64,000 bases of DNA from Apiosordaria backusii (taxonomy: Eukaryota > Ascomycota > Sordariomycetes > Sordariales > Lasiosphaeriaceae), in contig JAUKTV010000005.1 in NCBI GenBank assembly GCA_030549205.1, positions 2,790,001 to 2,854,000 on the forward strand, in the 5' to 3' direction. Below, piece by piece: positions 34,629 through 46,719 of the stretch (position 1 is the first letter of the stretch; each line of letters begins with the position of its first letter). Position numbers and translations under genes: made by a program. The notes under the pieces were generated by a model. That model saw only the letters and a program-made list of their open reading frames with translations, searched no databases and was not told the origin of the DNA.

Positions 34629-37600
34629 ATGACGGGCCCAAGCCCTTCGCCTGACGCCTTTTCGTCCGATGTTGCTGGCGAGAAAACACACAACACCTGT
34701 GTCCATTCCCGGCCGTCCGAGCCCCAACCCATACGTCTTACCGCTGTGCTGCTGCTCCTGTTGAGCCCCTTCTACCGTCCGGTTGCCGCCGCCTCCGTGC
34801 AGTTCGAGAATTGCATACCGGATACCCACAGAAACAGTGTGCCGCCAAAGCTTCAGTGGGAACCCAAACACGTCGATGCCTCCTTTGAAGCAGTTGATAG
34901 GCACACGCTTCGGGTCACGGTGTGGGGGAACATGACGGGTTCATATACAGCTGTACCGTTGCCGCCCGCAGATAGTCCGGACTGGAATGACCCGAACAAA
35001 ACCGACGGCAAGCTTCTGGAGTTGCCCGACCCCAATGTCCCACAGCCAAAGTTCACCACCTTGAGAAGCAAGATTGACGTCTTGACGTATGAGCCGTGGT
35101 CGGAGCAGACTAACTTCTGCAACCAGTCGTTGAGTAACGCACGATGTCCTCTTGGGCCCAGTTTTGGCTTGAATGAGACTGACTTTGGGTAAGTTGTCGT
35201 GGATATTCGCACGCAAAAAGCCTGCCCTTCAATCCGCAGAGCTTAAGGCGCCGGCTATGGGTGTTGAATGCTGACAGAGCCCATCTAGTTTGCTGAAGGA
35301 CAAACTGCCGTTTGTAACAATTAGCAATGACTTTTACTCGTCTTATGCTTTTGGATCATTTTCAACATCCTTCAAGATCCTTTACGGAGATCATGGAGAA
35401 CAAATCACCTGCGTGACGGCAACTGTGACACCGGACTTAGGAGGCCTTGCTTGGATGCTCAAGTTCCTGCCCCTGGCAGTGTTGGTTTTGGTGGGCGCAG
35501 CTACGATATTCGCGGCAATTTTCAGCCCATGGGGAACCAGTGATGTCTTTCACTGGAGCTCCAACTATGGTCGCGACCCCGACCTGCTCCGACTCGTCAC
35601 CCCTGGATTTGGAGATTGTCTCCAGTACATTCAATTCATCGTCCTCACTGGCGGCTTGACACTAAATTACCCCGGATTTTACCAACCTATCGTCAGTCAA
35701 GCAGCGTGGTCCGCGCTCATGTTCAACCAGAGCTTCGTTACGAAGGACCCCGGGTGGATGAGCATCCAGGACGGCATCTATGTCACAGATGGCGCTTATG
35801 GCTTGCAGCGTCTTGCTCAACTGGCCGGGATGACCAACCCTGAGGATATTTGGGCCAGCACGATAATATGGGTACTGGTTACCATCGCCGCCATGATTGT
35901 GCTGGTCCAAGCTGGCTTCATTGCCCAGTGGCTGTATCGATATTTTCAAAAGGTCTCAGAAGAGGATTTGCGCGCCAAGAACATACCCTTTACTCTTGGC
36001 AATGTGGTGAGGATTGTCCTCAACTACTTCCTGATGCCGATTGTCGCTTTGTCGACCTTTCAGCTCGTCATTGCTGGCGAATCACCGGTCTACACCGTGG
36101 TGCTGGCCGTTTTGGCTCTGATTTTAATCATCGGGTTTGCGGGTTGGCTACTCTTTCTTGTTGCCAGGACTAAACCGCGAGCTTTCCTGTTCGACGACCT
36201 CCCGACGCTTCTCTTATATGGTCCGCTGTACAACACATACTCGGACGAGGCCGCCGCATTCACCATGATTCCTGTGCTGTTAACAGTGGTCCGTGGCATA
36301 GCGGTGGGAGCTGTGCAGCCTGCGGGGGTCGCCCAAGTTGTCATTCTTGCTATCTGCGAGGTGATACAAATCCTTACGCTACATGCCTTCCGGCCGTTTC
36401 ATTCGGCGACATCTATGAACGCCTACCATACGTTGTTCTCCGCGCTCCGCCTTGTCACAGTGCTCCTGATGGTGGTATTTGTTCCATCACTTGGTGTGGA
36501 CGAAGGCCGAAAAGGCTGGATTGGCTATGCAATCCTCATCACTCACGCCGGCGTTCTTGTGCTTGGTTTTCTTTTAAACGCAGTGCAAACCATTGTCGAG
36601 GTCGTCGCCCGTATGCTTGGGGCTGGTGGCGACGATATTCGGGGACAGTCAAGAGGTGGACTGTCCAAAATCTTTGGTATGAGGCAGCTTTCTCGCCGCA
36701 TGTCTCGCCGTGAAAACGGCCCATCTCGACAAAGCCAGCTTTCGAGCTCTGCCATGTTGGATGTCGACGAAGCATCGAAATCTGGCTACATCATGCCCGG
36801 AGGGCGCGTTCGAAGTGAGTCAGCGGGGAGTATGGGTGTCATGATGCATCATCGACATAGAAGCTCGTCCGGACTGGACACGCTCAGCTTCGATGGCCCG
36901 GCGCGCCCGCTGGAGAGCATTGCTGGCTCTTATACTCCCACAACACCGGGAGAAGCCAGCAACTTTTCTTTCTTGCCATCTCCCGGACACCCGGCTAGGC
37001 CTCAGGGTTCCAGGACTGTGCAGGCCCCTGATCCTTATTATCGCCCCCCGAGACAACGGCGCCCTACTATTGAAACGACCTATTCGCCCACTACCAAGGT
37101 CGGAGGGTCGTGGACCAGCGGCGAGTGGGCTCAGAAACGTCTCAGCGAGCCTGGGACGGCGCCACTCAACGACCCTGTGGAGATTGGCACTCAAATATCA
37201 AGAGATGCTACACCTGCGCCATATGCGGTCCCTTTTGCCCACAGCAGAACGGATTATTCGATGCGTGAGGCGGACTTTTACTACGGAGTCAGGGGGCAGA
37301 GGCTGAACTCAGATGCGCCAAGTCGCAAGCTGAGAACTGGACCCGCCGATCCAACTAAACCAATGGCTTCTGCTGCGGGCTGGTTTAGAAACATTTTCGG
37401 CCCCAAGGGCAAAGACAAGGGGAAGGGCTTCGAGGTGGTCAGAAGTTCACGGATGCCACCTGCCATGCAGGCTCTGAATGGAGGCTTTGAAGACGACCGA
37501 GCGCCCCAAGGGATCCCAGTAGCCATGGGCGTCTTACGAAACGGTCCGATTGATTCTGACGACGAGGATGGGACTCGGTCGAAGAAAGGCGCTTGCTCAA

Positions 37601-38136
37601 CCCGCGCAGCCGCGCCAGAACAGGAACCCCTAAATGGCCAAGGAAGCCACCAGGACGATGACCTCGATGACTTGGGTGTTGCCACACTTCCCGAGGCGTC
37701 ACCCTCAGCACCTGGTGTAGATGTGGACCTAACCCCTGGCTCTCCCACAGCGGTGCCAAGATTGGGCCCAAATGATTCCTTGCGCATTGGGGTTCCGACC
37801 GTTCCAAGAAGGAGCTCGAAACGGAACTCTAACCCTCAGGTTCAGCTGCCACAGTTATTGTTACCAGCCGAAGCAGGCCGGTCTAGCAATCTTACCCCCT
37901 CTGCGGCGACATCTTCGCGTCTCCCGTTCGAACGGACACCTTCGCAGAAAAGACTGTCTGGGTCCTCAGCCGGGCTTACTGAGGACTTCAGTCAGGTCGG
38001 TCTGAACGATCGGTCGGGTAGTAGCGAGGAAAGGCCTGCCGGGTACGGATTTGTTGCTCAAGGCAGCATCAACAGAGTCGACCGCGAGGTTGATCTTTTG
38101 GGTACCTCAGCGGAGGTCATCGACGAAAGGCGGTAA
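34629..38136 (+). CDS. FLC/TRP-like channel protein with ML-like domain
   Basis: Fungal TRP-like family (flavin-carrier/Pkd2-type): a lumenal or extracellular ML-like lipid-binding domain followed by a multi-pass TRP-like membrane domain, implicated in calcium and FAD handling and cell-wall integrity. Exons 34629-35188 and 35289-38136 (intron GTAAGT..TAG) give 1135 aa. A hydrophobic stretch (RLTAVLLLLLSPFYRPVAAAS) near residues 36-56 should be the signal sequence, followed by the Cys-bearing SVQFENCIPD and potential N-glycosylation sites (NMTGS, NQSLS, NETDF). The membrane domain starts near GLAWMLKFLPLAVLVLVGAA and has about nine hydrophobic segments up to roughly residue 620. The remaining 500 residues are a Ser/Pro-rich cytoplasmic tail. 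The start is uncertain: I chose the ATG nearest the signal sequence; upstream in-frame ATGs exist. Confidence 0.88.
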
Positions 38137-38785
38137 AAATCGGGCAGCCATGGTTCTTGATCCGTTAGTTTGTTTTTCACTCATTTTTCCTGGACTCATT
38201 TACACTCTTTCGAGGACGTATACATGTATGGCGGGGTGTTGCCTAATACAAGAGTCTGGGTCACAAGCGGGATTGTCTTGAAAGGTCGGTGCCCCGGTTT
38301 GTATACATCACAGCGGGTAGGTTCTGGTTAGGCGGTATGGATATCTAAGGTTCTGAGGTTTCTAAAAAGGGTTTATAATATTTTGTATTTTAGCAATGGC
38401 GCACAAAATGGGTATAGTCGAAAGCAACGGTCTTTTGTTGACGATCAGCACCTTTTTTTTTCTTTCCTTTTCTTATCTCCTTTTTTTTCGAAGATGTCTA
38501 GGTTCTTGGTGGTCTTTAGTGCCTTTGGGAGCACCCTGTATCGAATAGCTAGCTATTGACTCTATTTCCAGCGATGTCATACACAAAATTCTCTCTGGCT
38601 GAGGATAGTCTATCATTTTTCCTCATCCCTTCGTAAGAGGCATTGTCAAAATATCTATGAGAAAGCTGCCATTGCTCTCTCGCCTCTTCTTTATGGCCCC
38701 ACACAATTGTCCATAATAAACACAGTTCACCGTCAAGGCAGTCACGCCGCTCGCAAACTATCCCATACCACCCATTCATAATGCG
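38137..38785. other. Convergent 3' flanks with T-rich tract
   Basis: 3' untranslated sequence of the channel gene and of the GPI-type gene. A T-rich tract spans about 38452-38490. No coding or RNA gene is seen. Confidence 0.5.
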
Positions 38786-39727
38786 TTAGAAACCATTCAT
38801 GAAATTGAGCCCTGCCACGCCAGCTGCCACAGCACCGATAACACCAACAGCTGCAGCAGTCGGTCTTGGGGCAGCATTGCCGGACCCAAAGTAGAAGCCA
38901 TTCGCAGTAGTTCCCTCCATAGTACACATGCTGGGTTCAAGGCCATTGCATGCCACGCTGGACAGGCTGTTACCTGTAAAACTGAGTAAGTCAACTGAAC
39001 AACCAAAACACAGATCTCGTTTCCACTCGGCGCAGATGTTCTCGAGTGGAGAAGGGGGCTCATGCTTACATATGCTGGTCGCCCGTGCAGGATCATATGT
39101 TACTCCAGCCGCCGCCGTCACAGTAGTACCGCCCCCACCCGGAACAGCAATCGTGACTGCGTATCCTATGCCACCGGCCCGGCCCTGGAGTTGCGATTGG
39201 CACGCCTCATGGTTGGCGTCGCACTGTCTGGCGGCAGCTGAGCAGTGTTCTCGATTGGCAAAGTATGTAGCGACGTAAGGGAACGAAAAGAAGCTGTTCG
39301 GTACGTAGGAGACGGCGGTCGTGGCGGCCGGGACGGGAGTGACGAAACTTGCGGGTGCGGTACCGGTACATGTAGCGCTGATACGGAGAAGGAGAAAAAG
39401 AGGCTCGCTCGTCAGTTACAGCTGCTCTTGACGTGGTCATCCCATATGGAATGTCTTATCTCACCCAGCTGGGCAGCATGCCGGCTCGTTGTTGGCGTCC
39501 AAGCCACATGTTTGTCCATTTTGACAGCAGACGCCGTTGAATGCAGGGCCTTGGTTCGCGCAGCTGTAAAAGTTAGACAGACATCCTTGCTGCCGCTTTG
39601 CGACAATGGCGGCAGTCTCAACAGGCTGGAATGGCTGCAGGTTGGCGCAGACTGAAGACGCTGCTGTTAAGGTCAGCAGTAGCGTGCTCCAGGGCACTGT
39701 GAAGGTAGCGGACCGTCTAGACTTCAT
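38786..39727 (-). CDS. Cys-rich secreted protein, probable GPI anchor
   Basis: I do not recognise a named family; the architecture is that of a fungal cell-surface protein. Exons 39727-39465, 39377-39070 and 38973-38786 join in phase to 252 aa (introns GTGAGA..CAG and GTAAGC..CAG). A signal peptide is clear (MKSRRSATFTVPWSTLLLTLTAAS, cut near SVCANL), followed by a KR site (VAKRQQGC) that may be processed by a Kex2-type protease. The N-terminal Cys module reads CLSNFYSC..GVCCQNGQTCGLD..PACCPAGATCTG. A second Cys module lies near HCSAAARQCDANHEAC. The C-terminus has a small-residue, hydrophobic tail (AAAVGVIGAVAAGVAGL) after GSGNAAPRP, which fits GPI attachment. The function is unknown; wall or surface localisation is inferred. 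Confidence 0.86.
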
Positions 39728-40276
39728 GCTTGGGTTGGATGTGGTGATGACCCCTTGCGCCGGTGGCCGATCGCCGAGAGGGAATGAGGTCTTCTGTTCC
39801 GTGTAATGAGCCGTCGCGAAGCAACGGTGGGGGTATCACGAGAGTTGACGAATATTAAATGGATTCACTCAACAGACTGAATCGGTAGGCAGGGCAGATG
39901 TACGGCATCAATTAACGCTGCATATGTGGCTGGTATGGTCGATACATGAATACAAGAATAATTACAAGATTGCTTGGTGCCAGTGCTATGAGCTCTTTTT
40001 GGCAGCAATAGATGGCTGGGCGGTGAAAACCATGTGCGCAGCCCAGCTCGGCGGCACTGCGAAGGAGTTGTGGGAAGGCTGCGCCGACCAACCAAAGACT
40101 CACATCTACGATTGTGATGTCATATTGATTGCTGGCACAGCAACACGAGTGTGCGCCGATAAGGAACCCTGGTCTGTTGGGTTTTGGCGGGGTAATCCCT
40201 CGTTTCCTGCCACACGAGAGATATCGCGGGGCATCTCGGAGGGCATTTGAAAAACAGTTACAGAGTAATTGCCCGC
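39728..40276. other. Promoter of the GPI-type gene and 3' flank of the 322-aa gene
   Basis: No coding or RNA gene is recognised on either strand. A 108-codon plus-strand frame near 39924 is treated as chance. Confidence 0.45.
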
Positions 40277-41245
40277 CTACGTCCCTCGCAAGTGCCCGAG
40301 AATGGCACGCAAACGGAGTAGGGCCCTCGGCTCAGGGGGCTTCTCCCCGGGCTTGATCTCCTCCATTCTCTTGATCTCGGCACGGGCATCATCAACGAGC
40401 GCATTGAGATCACCCCAAACCTCGTCCTGATAGTCTGTCAGCACCCGCGACCACTGGTCAAGCCATGTTTGCCAGGCCTCCTCGGTATTTTCTGCCCCGA
40501 GGTGCGAGTATAGTTCAGTGTTGACGCCCACGTTGGTGCCCGCTTGCAGGTATTCGGGGATAAAGTTGAGAACATTGTCCCACGGAACAGCCGCCGGGGG
40601 CCGGTCTACATCTTCGCCAAAAAGAGCCTTTCGTAGATTTGTTAGGTCTGTGTGCGAAATGGGCTCGCCTGGAAGAATGTCCACCTCTGGGTCGTTGTGT
40701 CCAGACAGCAAGGCTACCACGTCGGCACCATCGTTTGCCATCTGTTCCTTCACAGACTGAGACGGCTCCCACACTGATGCCACAGTCGTTGAGGTTGAAG
40801 ATGTCGAGACAGCCGAATGCCCAGCTCCCTCTACATCGACGGGCTCCGATAGCATTGGAACATCATCGCTGTCCAAGAATGCAGCGAACGAGGCCTCTTC
40901 CTGCGCGATATGCGCCTCGGTATGCCCTGGCCTCATAGTCTCGCCAGCCGAGGTGTTCACCTGCACTTGAACAGAACTATCACCAACCCTTGCCAACGCT
41001 TGTCCCACTCGTGACGTTTCGCCTTTTTCACTTCCGCCAGGACCAGCCTCTGGGGGCCCCGACATTAGGAACGACGGCAATGAGGCGGCTGACTGAGCAA
41101 TCCGCGAGAAGGTTGACCCTGTAGCTTGACTTTGATGGCTGCTGCTCTCAACAGGTGCATCCTGACTGTGTCCGGTATCTCGTTCTTTACCCTTCCCCTT
41201 CTGCCCTTTGGGATCGCCGCCCTGTCCCGTTGGCTGATGTCCCAT
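40277..41245 (-). CDS. Uncharacterised 322-aa protein
   Basis: I do not recognise the family. A single exon gives 322 aa. The N-terminus (1-60) is basic and Gly/Gln/Ser-rich (GGDPKGQKGKGKERDTG). FSRIAQSAASLPSFLMSG (about 46-63) may form an amphipathic helix. The middle is acidic and Ser/Thr-rich. The C-terminal 130 residues look folded and helical: PISHTDLTNLRKALFGEDVD, VLNFIPEYLQAG, and EEAWQTWLDQWSRVLTDYQD followed by EVWGDLNALVDDARAEIKRMEE. These regularly spaced aromatic and acidic residues make it a real gene rather than chance. No signal peptide, transmembrane segment or catalytic motif is visible. The ATG at 41245 is the only strong start. Confidence 0.78.
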   Translation of the reverse strand: MGHQPTGQGGDPKGQKGKGKERDTGHSQDAPVESSSHQSQATGSTFSRIAQSAASLPSFLMSGPPEAGPGGSEKGETSRVGQALARVGDSSVQVQVNTSAGETMRPGHTEAHIAQEEASFAAFLDSDDVPMLSEPVDVEGAGHSAVSTSSTSTTVASVWEPSQSVKEQMANDGADVVALLSGHNDPEVDILPGEPISHTDLTNLRKALFGEDVDRPPAAVPWDNVLNFIPEYLQAGTNVGVNTELYSHLGAENTEEAWQTWLDQWSRVLTDYQDEVWGDLNALVDDARAEIKRMEEIKPGEKPPEPRALLRLRAILGHLRGT

Positions 41246-42580
41246 ACTGGATGCTGTAATTGGCGAGTTGGTATAATTAACTGTTGCAGGCGCGGCTTAT
41301 AAATGGCTGTGTCCAATAGGAGTCGTAAGGAGCTAATAGCTCAGCTTCAAGTCGCATCAACGAGCACCTTCCACGTTGCTGACAACAAAAGGCTCTGTTG
41401 GCATGTGATTTGGCGGTTGACACGAGTCGTCTGCTCCTTGTGCTACTGACCAAACCGAGCCTGGCCTGACTGGTTTAGCCAACTCAAAGCAATTCAACCT
41501 CTATGTCCAAGCCGGCATTACAATAATGTCGTGGCGAGTTGGAATTGTGAGCCGCAGGCTGTGCCTTGGGAGGGGAGGGGTGTCGTGTGTGTGCCGAGTG
41601 TATGGTGGGTGTGAGATCTGGAGTCTGACGGGATTCGAAGCAAACATTGGGTCCTGATGCACTCAGTGGCTTTTGAACATGAGAAGGGACCGCGTGTCGA
41701 GCCACAAGAGTGTGCCCAAGCAGGGTGGGGTTTGGTCCGGGCAGTTTAAAGAGTGTTGCAAATACAGAAGAGGTGATTCTCAAGTGCACTCTGCCCTGGC
41801 AGGGCACCCTCCACCAAAAAGGCCCGACGCAGACTGGGCAGCATTCTTTAGGCCTCCACTTGCACTGTCTAGGCTAGGCCCAGGCCACGCAGGGCTACGA
41901 GAGATAGTGTGTAAAAGAAGAGCCGGCACGGTTTCGCACTGTGTGCTGGATGCTTTCGGGGGCCCATTCTAGGTCAGTTTGGCCGATTTGGGTGCACCCA
42001 CCGCCAAAGGTCATTGCGCCAACACCGACTCCCCGTCATTGACCTGCTTCCAACATCTCCATCTCCCCCAAAGCTTTTTCGACAGCAGTTACCCACGGTC
42101 GGTGTGTCCCAGCTCCAGACGCGCACCCCCCGCACTTGCCTTGCACCTTCAGTTGAATCCTGCCCTGGATCCGCAGATCAGTCTTTTTTCTCACCCCTCA
42201 TCTTTATCGCTGCCCACGTCCGGGCGGCACAGCAGCAGAGCGCTCGCAGCACACCTCCCCCGCGCCCGTCACCCAAGACTCGTACAGCAAGTCCCGGCCG
42301 TTTGAGCCTCCCACCCGCCGGCATCCCAGCTTACCCAGCACTCAGACTTCTCGCCTGATCGCCTCACATCGTGCGTGCTCGCTTCTGTCCATCTCCCGGG
42401 CCTTCGGTACACTTCTCGACCTGAACCCCGCCCGACATCGCGTGTTCGCCCACGTCTTTGGTCCATCATTCCCCTGGACCTTGGCTGCCCGTCATCATCG
42501 GCCCCAGCTGCCCGACTCTTCTTGATACCGCTTAGTGGCAGAGCGGGATTCCCCTCGGCCCCCGACTCCAGGTTGCGAAG
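41246..42580. other. Divergent promoter region and CDC55 leader
   Basis: Upstream sequence shared by the 322-aa gene and CDC55. The right half (about 42000-42580) is C/T-rich on the plus strand, as expected for a long fungal 5' leader. No gene is recognised. Confidence 0.45.
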
Positions 42581-44471
42581 ATGGTAGACACAGAAACGAA
42601 CGTACCGACATGGAAGTTCACCCAGTAAGTATCCTCCGCCGCTTCCCCGCTCCCCTTTGGTCGGATTGGCGATGCCGCTCTTGAGCCCCGTGATATGCGT
42701 TGGCGTCCTGCCTGAGGTCCGTCGTCACGTTCTTGTATGTAGACTAACCTTCCTGTGTACAGGTGCTTCGGCGACAAGGGAGATGTTGAGGACATCACCG
42801 AAGGTACGGCACACGAAACCCCCCGAGGTATCTTGGTGCTTCTATAGCATATACTTTTCTTCTCTCGCTGCTCAAAGCTGTTGCTCGAGCTTTGGCTGAC
42901 CCAACTTTCAACAGCTGATATCATCTCCACGGTTGAATTCGACCATACCGGCAATTACTTGGCTACTGGCGACAAGGGTGGTAGAGTTGTGCTCTTTGAG
43001 CGTAATGAGACGGTCAGTTTGGGGATCTCGATGACCCGTGCCCCGCCGCCGGCTAGCCCTTACTTACACGACGTGGCAGAAAAAAACGTGCGAATACAAG
43101 TTCCATACAGAGTTCCAGTCTCATGAGCCTGAGTTTGATTACCTCAAGTCGCTGGAGATTGAGGAGAAGATCAACAAAATCAAGTGGTGCCGACGACAGA
43201 ATGCCTCACACTATCTACTCTCGACCAATGATAAGACGATCAAGCTATGGAAGGTGTTCGAAAAGTCACTCAAGGTTGTAGCTGAAAACAATCTCTCGCA
43301 CGATGCCACCCCGGCAAACATCGCTGGAGGAGGTGGTGCGCCTCGCCCCCTTCCCAATACCCAGTTTCGCTCCGCCAGTGACTTGAAGCTCCCGAGACTT
43401 ACCCACCACGACACGGTTGTGGCAGCTGTGCCCCGGCGGACATATGCCAACGCCCATGCGTACCACATCAACAGCATCTCGGTTAACAGTGATGGGGAAA
43501 CATTCATCAGCAGCGACGATCTGCGCATCAACCTCTGGAACTTGAACATTCAAGATCAGAGCTTCAACATTGTCGACATCAAGCCTGCCAACATGGAGGA
43601 GTTGACCGAGGTCATCACAGCGGCAGAATTTCATCCCACCAGCTGCAACTGGTTTATGTACGCCAGTTCGAAGGGCACCATCAAGTTGGCTGACATGCGG
43701 GAGAGAGCTCTCTGCGACCAGCACGCCAAAAGTAAGTGATTTATGAGAGCCGAGCCCACTGAAGTGCCACCGGAGCGAAGAACTGACACAGCTTTTTCCA
43801 TTGCAGTGTTTGAACAAGAGGAAGATCCATCTTCCCGTTCATTCTTCTCCGAGATTATCTCATCCATCTCAGATGTCCGCTTTTCATATGATGGCAGATA
43901 CATCCTCTCACGCGACTACTTGACCGTCAAGATTTGGGATGTGACGATGGAGAGACAGCCCCTCAAAACCATCCCAATCCACGAGCACCTGAGGCCAAGA
44001 CTGTGTGACACGTACGAGAACGACAGTATTTTCGACAAGTTTGAGGTGGTATTCTCGGGTGATGGCAAGAATGTCATGACGGGTAGTTACAACAACAACT
44101 TCATGATATATCCTTCAGATCCAGAGAAGGAAGTTGAGGTGGTTCTTCAGGCCGATAAGTCCGCTTTCAAGGCCAAGAAAGTCGGTGTGCCCACTCCCAT
44201 TAACTCATCAACAAGCCCGACAGCAAATGGCAAAAAGGGGGGCTCGCGTGCCGGAAGCCCAGCGGCTCCGGGTCAGGGTCAGAGGATGCGTAAGGAAACA
44301 GATGCCGACCAGATTGACTTCAACAAGAAGATTCTGCACATGAGCTGGCATCCCTTTGAGGACAGCATTGCCATTGCGGCCACTAACAACGTAAGTTTTC
44401 CCAGCCGACATGCTTGCGTTCAAATTCCCTGCTGACCTGAGATGCAGCTCTTTGTCTTTTCTGCTCTCTAG
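42581..44471 (+). CDS. CDC55: PP2A regulatory B (PR55) subunit, WD40
   Basis: B-type regulatory subunit of protein phosphatase 2A; a seven-blade WD40 propeller that selects substrates in mitosis and morphogenesis. Six exons (42581-42624, 42763-42803, 42915-43012, 43080-43731, 43807-44390, 44448-44471) join in phase to 480 aa. The first three are short (44, 41 and 98 nt); the last encodes only LFVFSAL and stop. Family signatures are CFGDKGDVEDITEADIISTVEFD, YLATGDKGGRVVLFER, the PR55 box EFDYLKSLEIEEKINKI, HTEFQSHEPEF, DLRINLWNL, FMYASSKGTIKLADMR and KIWDVTMERQP. A Ser/Gly/Pro insert around TPINSSTSPTANGKKGGSRA lies before the last blade, as in other filamentous fungi. The ATG at 42581 starts MVDTETNVPTWKFTQ. 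Confidence 0.96.
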
Positions 44472-45125
44472 ACGGCGAAGTAAGATCTGTGAGGAGCCGT
44501 CGGGATTTGCTGGGGTCGAACGCTGGAGTGTTAGATGTCGATGGGGGCCACAAGGCGGTTGCAGGAAATGACTGCAGGTCAAGCTGCCTTAAGGCTTTTT
44601 GCGATATTGACGTGCAAAGTGTCATGGTGTTTGATATTGCCAACTTCATCCTGGTGGCGGATCGCAAAGCAGTGCTAGAGCATTTTTTGCACTGGAGTTT
44701 GAGCGGAGTGCAGAATATCACTGCATTGAGTTATGGAAACCAGCGAAAGAGCTACACTAACGACCTGAGGCACGTGGCTAGCTTTTGGAATCGGAAGCGG
44801 TTCTAGCAACACATGTCTTGGGGGATGGGGTCCCGGTATTCAGATGCGGTCTCTTACAAGGCAACAATTTTGCTGCTTGCGTTGAAGAGATGAAAGGGGA
44901 GGGATGGCAAGGGAGATAGGCCCGTCAGGGGTTCTTTGCACCGGGCAATGCCCCGTGTGTGCCACAAATGCAAAGAGGTTGGCGTCGCCAACGATGCCAT
45001 TCTAAATGAAAAGTTTATCAGGTCACTCTTAAATGGGTCTAATGACCGCAGGACTCCTCTGGGTGAAGTGACATGAACACTTGTTTTGATCTCCTGAACC
45101 GCACATTTAAGTTTCGAAAACCTGC
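44472..45125. other. CDC55 3' flank
   Basis: Follows the CDC55 stop codon. A 105-codon plus-strand frame near 44489 overlaps the 3' flank and looks like chance. Nothing else is recognised. Confidence 0.45.
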
Positions 45126-45388
45126 TTAGCAGGTTTGGATTTCAGCCGCCTTGGTTGTTATGAGGCTGCCGGTCTTGGCATCTGCATCTCCCTGAGCTGT
45201 TAGTGCAGCCCAGGCGGGCTGCTGAATGTTGAGGCGGCCCAGGCGCACGTCTCCACCAGAGAAGTACACAGTAAAATTCCTGACACTGTCCAACACAGTG
45301 TCAGCCTTGCAGGTGCCCCACATCTGAGATGCCCAGCCACAGTCCACATCGCAAGGGTAGCAGCTTGAACATCGCACTGTAGCACCAA
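45126..45388 (-). CDS. Doubtful Cys-rich 3' exon
   Basis: The minus strand encodes RCSSCYPCDVDCGWASQMWG and continues for about 82 codons through RNFTVYFSGGDVRLGRLNI to a stop. A CTACAG acceptor preceded by a GCCTAACC branch-like site sits immediately upstream on that strand (about 45379-45395), so it resembles the last exon of a small secreted protein. I could not find a first exon in phase: the ATG near 45459 with a TATA-like TTTATAAAGG 60 nt upstream leads to phase-0 donors, but this exon needs phase 1. It could be a pseudogene, a gene with an exon I missed, or chance. Confidence 0.3.
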
Positions 45389-45664
45389 GAGGTTAGGCCA
45401 AAATCAATGAGAGCAATCTTTCAGGTGATTTAACAAAGACTTTTGCGACCACCAAGAGGGCCATTGGGAGCCACTCGTTCTTTGTGTTCACAGAATCCGA
45501 TCGACGATTTTCCTTTATAAAACCCCCCCAACGACAAATTTCCCAACGCGGGATAGACGAGCGAGGCTAGGTCAACCGAACCCTCCTGTTGTCGCCAACT
45601 CGAATTTTGTGATACCACTCAGATTCATTCTCCCCGACTAACACGGATAAATACAAAGTCAACA

Positions 45665-46202
45665 ATGTCCGATCAAAAACACGCTCCCACCTCACGGTCG
45701 AAGCCCCCGCCGGCCGGCGAGGAAGAGGCAGGCGCCGTGCTCAAGCTGGGCGAATTCCAGGACGTGGACACACTGACGCTGTCGGAAGCGTCGCTCGTCA
45801 TCAACGCCCTGATGGCGAAGCGAAGAAAGGACCGCAAGGATCGGAACGAGACAGACGCGCTCAATCAAACGCTGGATTACCTTGATGCATTTGCTCGATT
45901 CAAAGCGAAAGAGAATGTGGAGGCCGTTGAGCGACTGCTGAGCACACACAAGGAGCTGAGCAAGTTTGAAAGGGCACAGATCGGTATGCTTTAGTCCCAT
46001 GTCCTCGCTGCCTTGAGAGGTAGACGGACGACAATGATGTCTGGCGTCGGGTTTATGGTTACTAATGATCCACGCTACCCCTCCAGGTTCCCTCTGCTGC
46101 GATACCGCCGACGAGTGCAAGACTTTGATTCCTTCCCTGGCCGACAAGATCAGTGACGAAGACTTGCAAGAGCTGTTGGACGAGTTGGAGAAGCTCCTTT
46201 GA
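45665..46202 (+). CDS. RPB4: RNA polymerase II subunit Rpb4
   Basis: Rpb4 forms the Rpb4-Rpb7 stalk of RNA polymerase II and links transcription to mRNA export and decay. Exons 45665-45983 and 46087-46202 (intron GTATGC..CAG, 103 nt) give 144 aa. After a short charged N-terminus, the helical domain begins near LTLSEASLVINALMAKRRK. The HRDC-like C-terminal part includes LSKFERAQIG joined across the intron to SLCCDTADECKTLIPSLADK, then ISDEDLQELLDELEKLL. Those three segments are specific to Rpb4. The ATG at 45665 is the first in frame after a TATA-like TTATAAAA at about 45514. Confidence 0.95.
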
Positions 46203-46719
46203 TCAACATCCTCTGCGCGGGCAGTCCGGGAAACGAATGGACGACGTGCTTCTGTGGACAACGGAAACCAAGGCCCAGTTACCCGCAAATGTCAGCAAAG
46301 GGAGCATAAATTGAATTGCATTGCATATGGCGTCAAGGGGATATGAGGACCGGGCGTTTTGTTTTTTTCTGGTTTCATACAGGCAGGCGACGCCTCTGTT
46401 GCTTACAACAGCAGGCCATAATACCGAAAATTGAGCTTGTATATTTCATCATTAGTCCCTGGTTACAAAGTAAGATTTTGGCTGAAACTCGCCATCTTCC
46501 TCCCATTTTCTCGCCATTTTCTCTCTTTGCTGGCCTGACACTTGAGGGACACCTGCTTGCCATGAGTTCAAAATTGGGTGCACCAGTCGCGCGGCACACA
46601 CATACACAACAAAAATTTTCCATACTTTCGACCTTAAAAATAGATGGCCCCCCCTGACGCCTTAAAAAAAAACCGAAGATGCAATAGGGCCAGCACATGA
46701 CCGCTTCCAGCTGATTCCC
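46203..46719. other. Convergent 3' flanks of RPB4 and the membrane-protein gene
   Basis: A/T-rich 3' sequence between convergent genes, with a C run and an A run near 46650-46675. No gene is seen. Confidence 0.5.
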
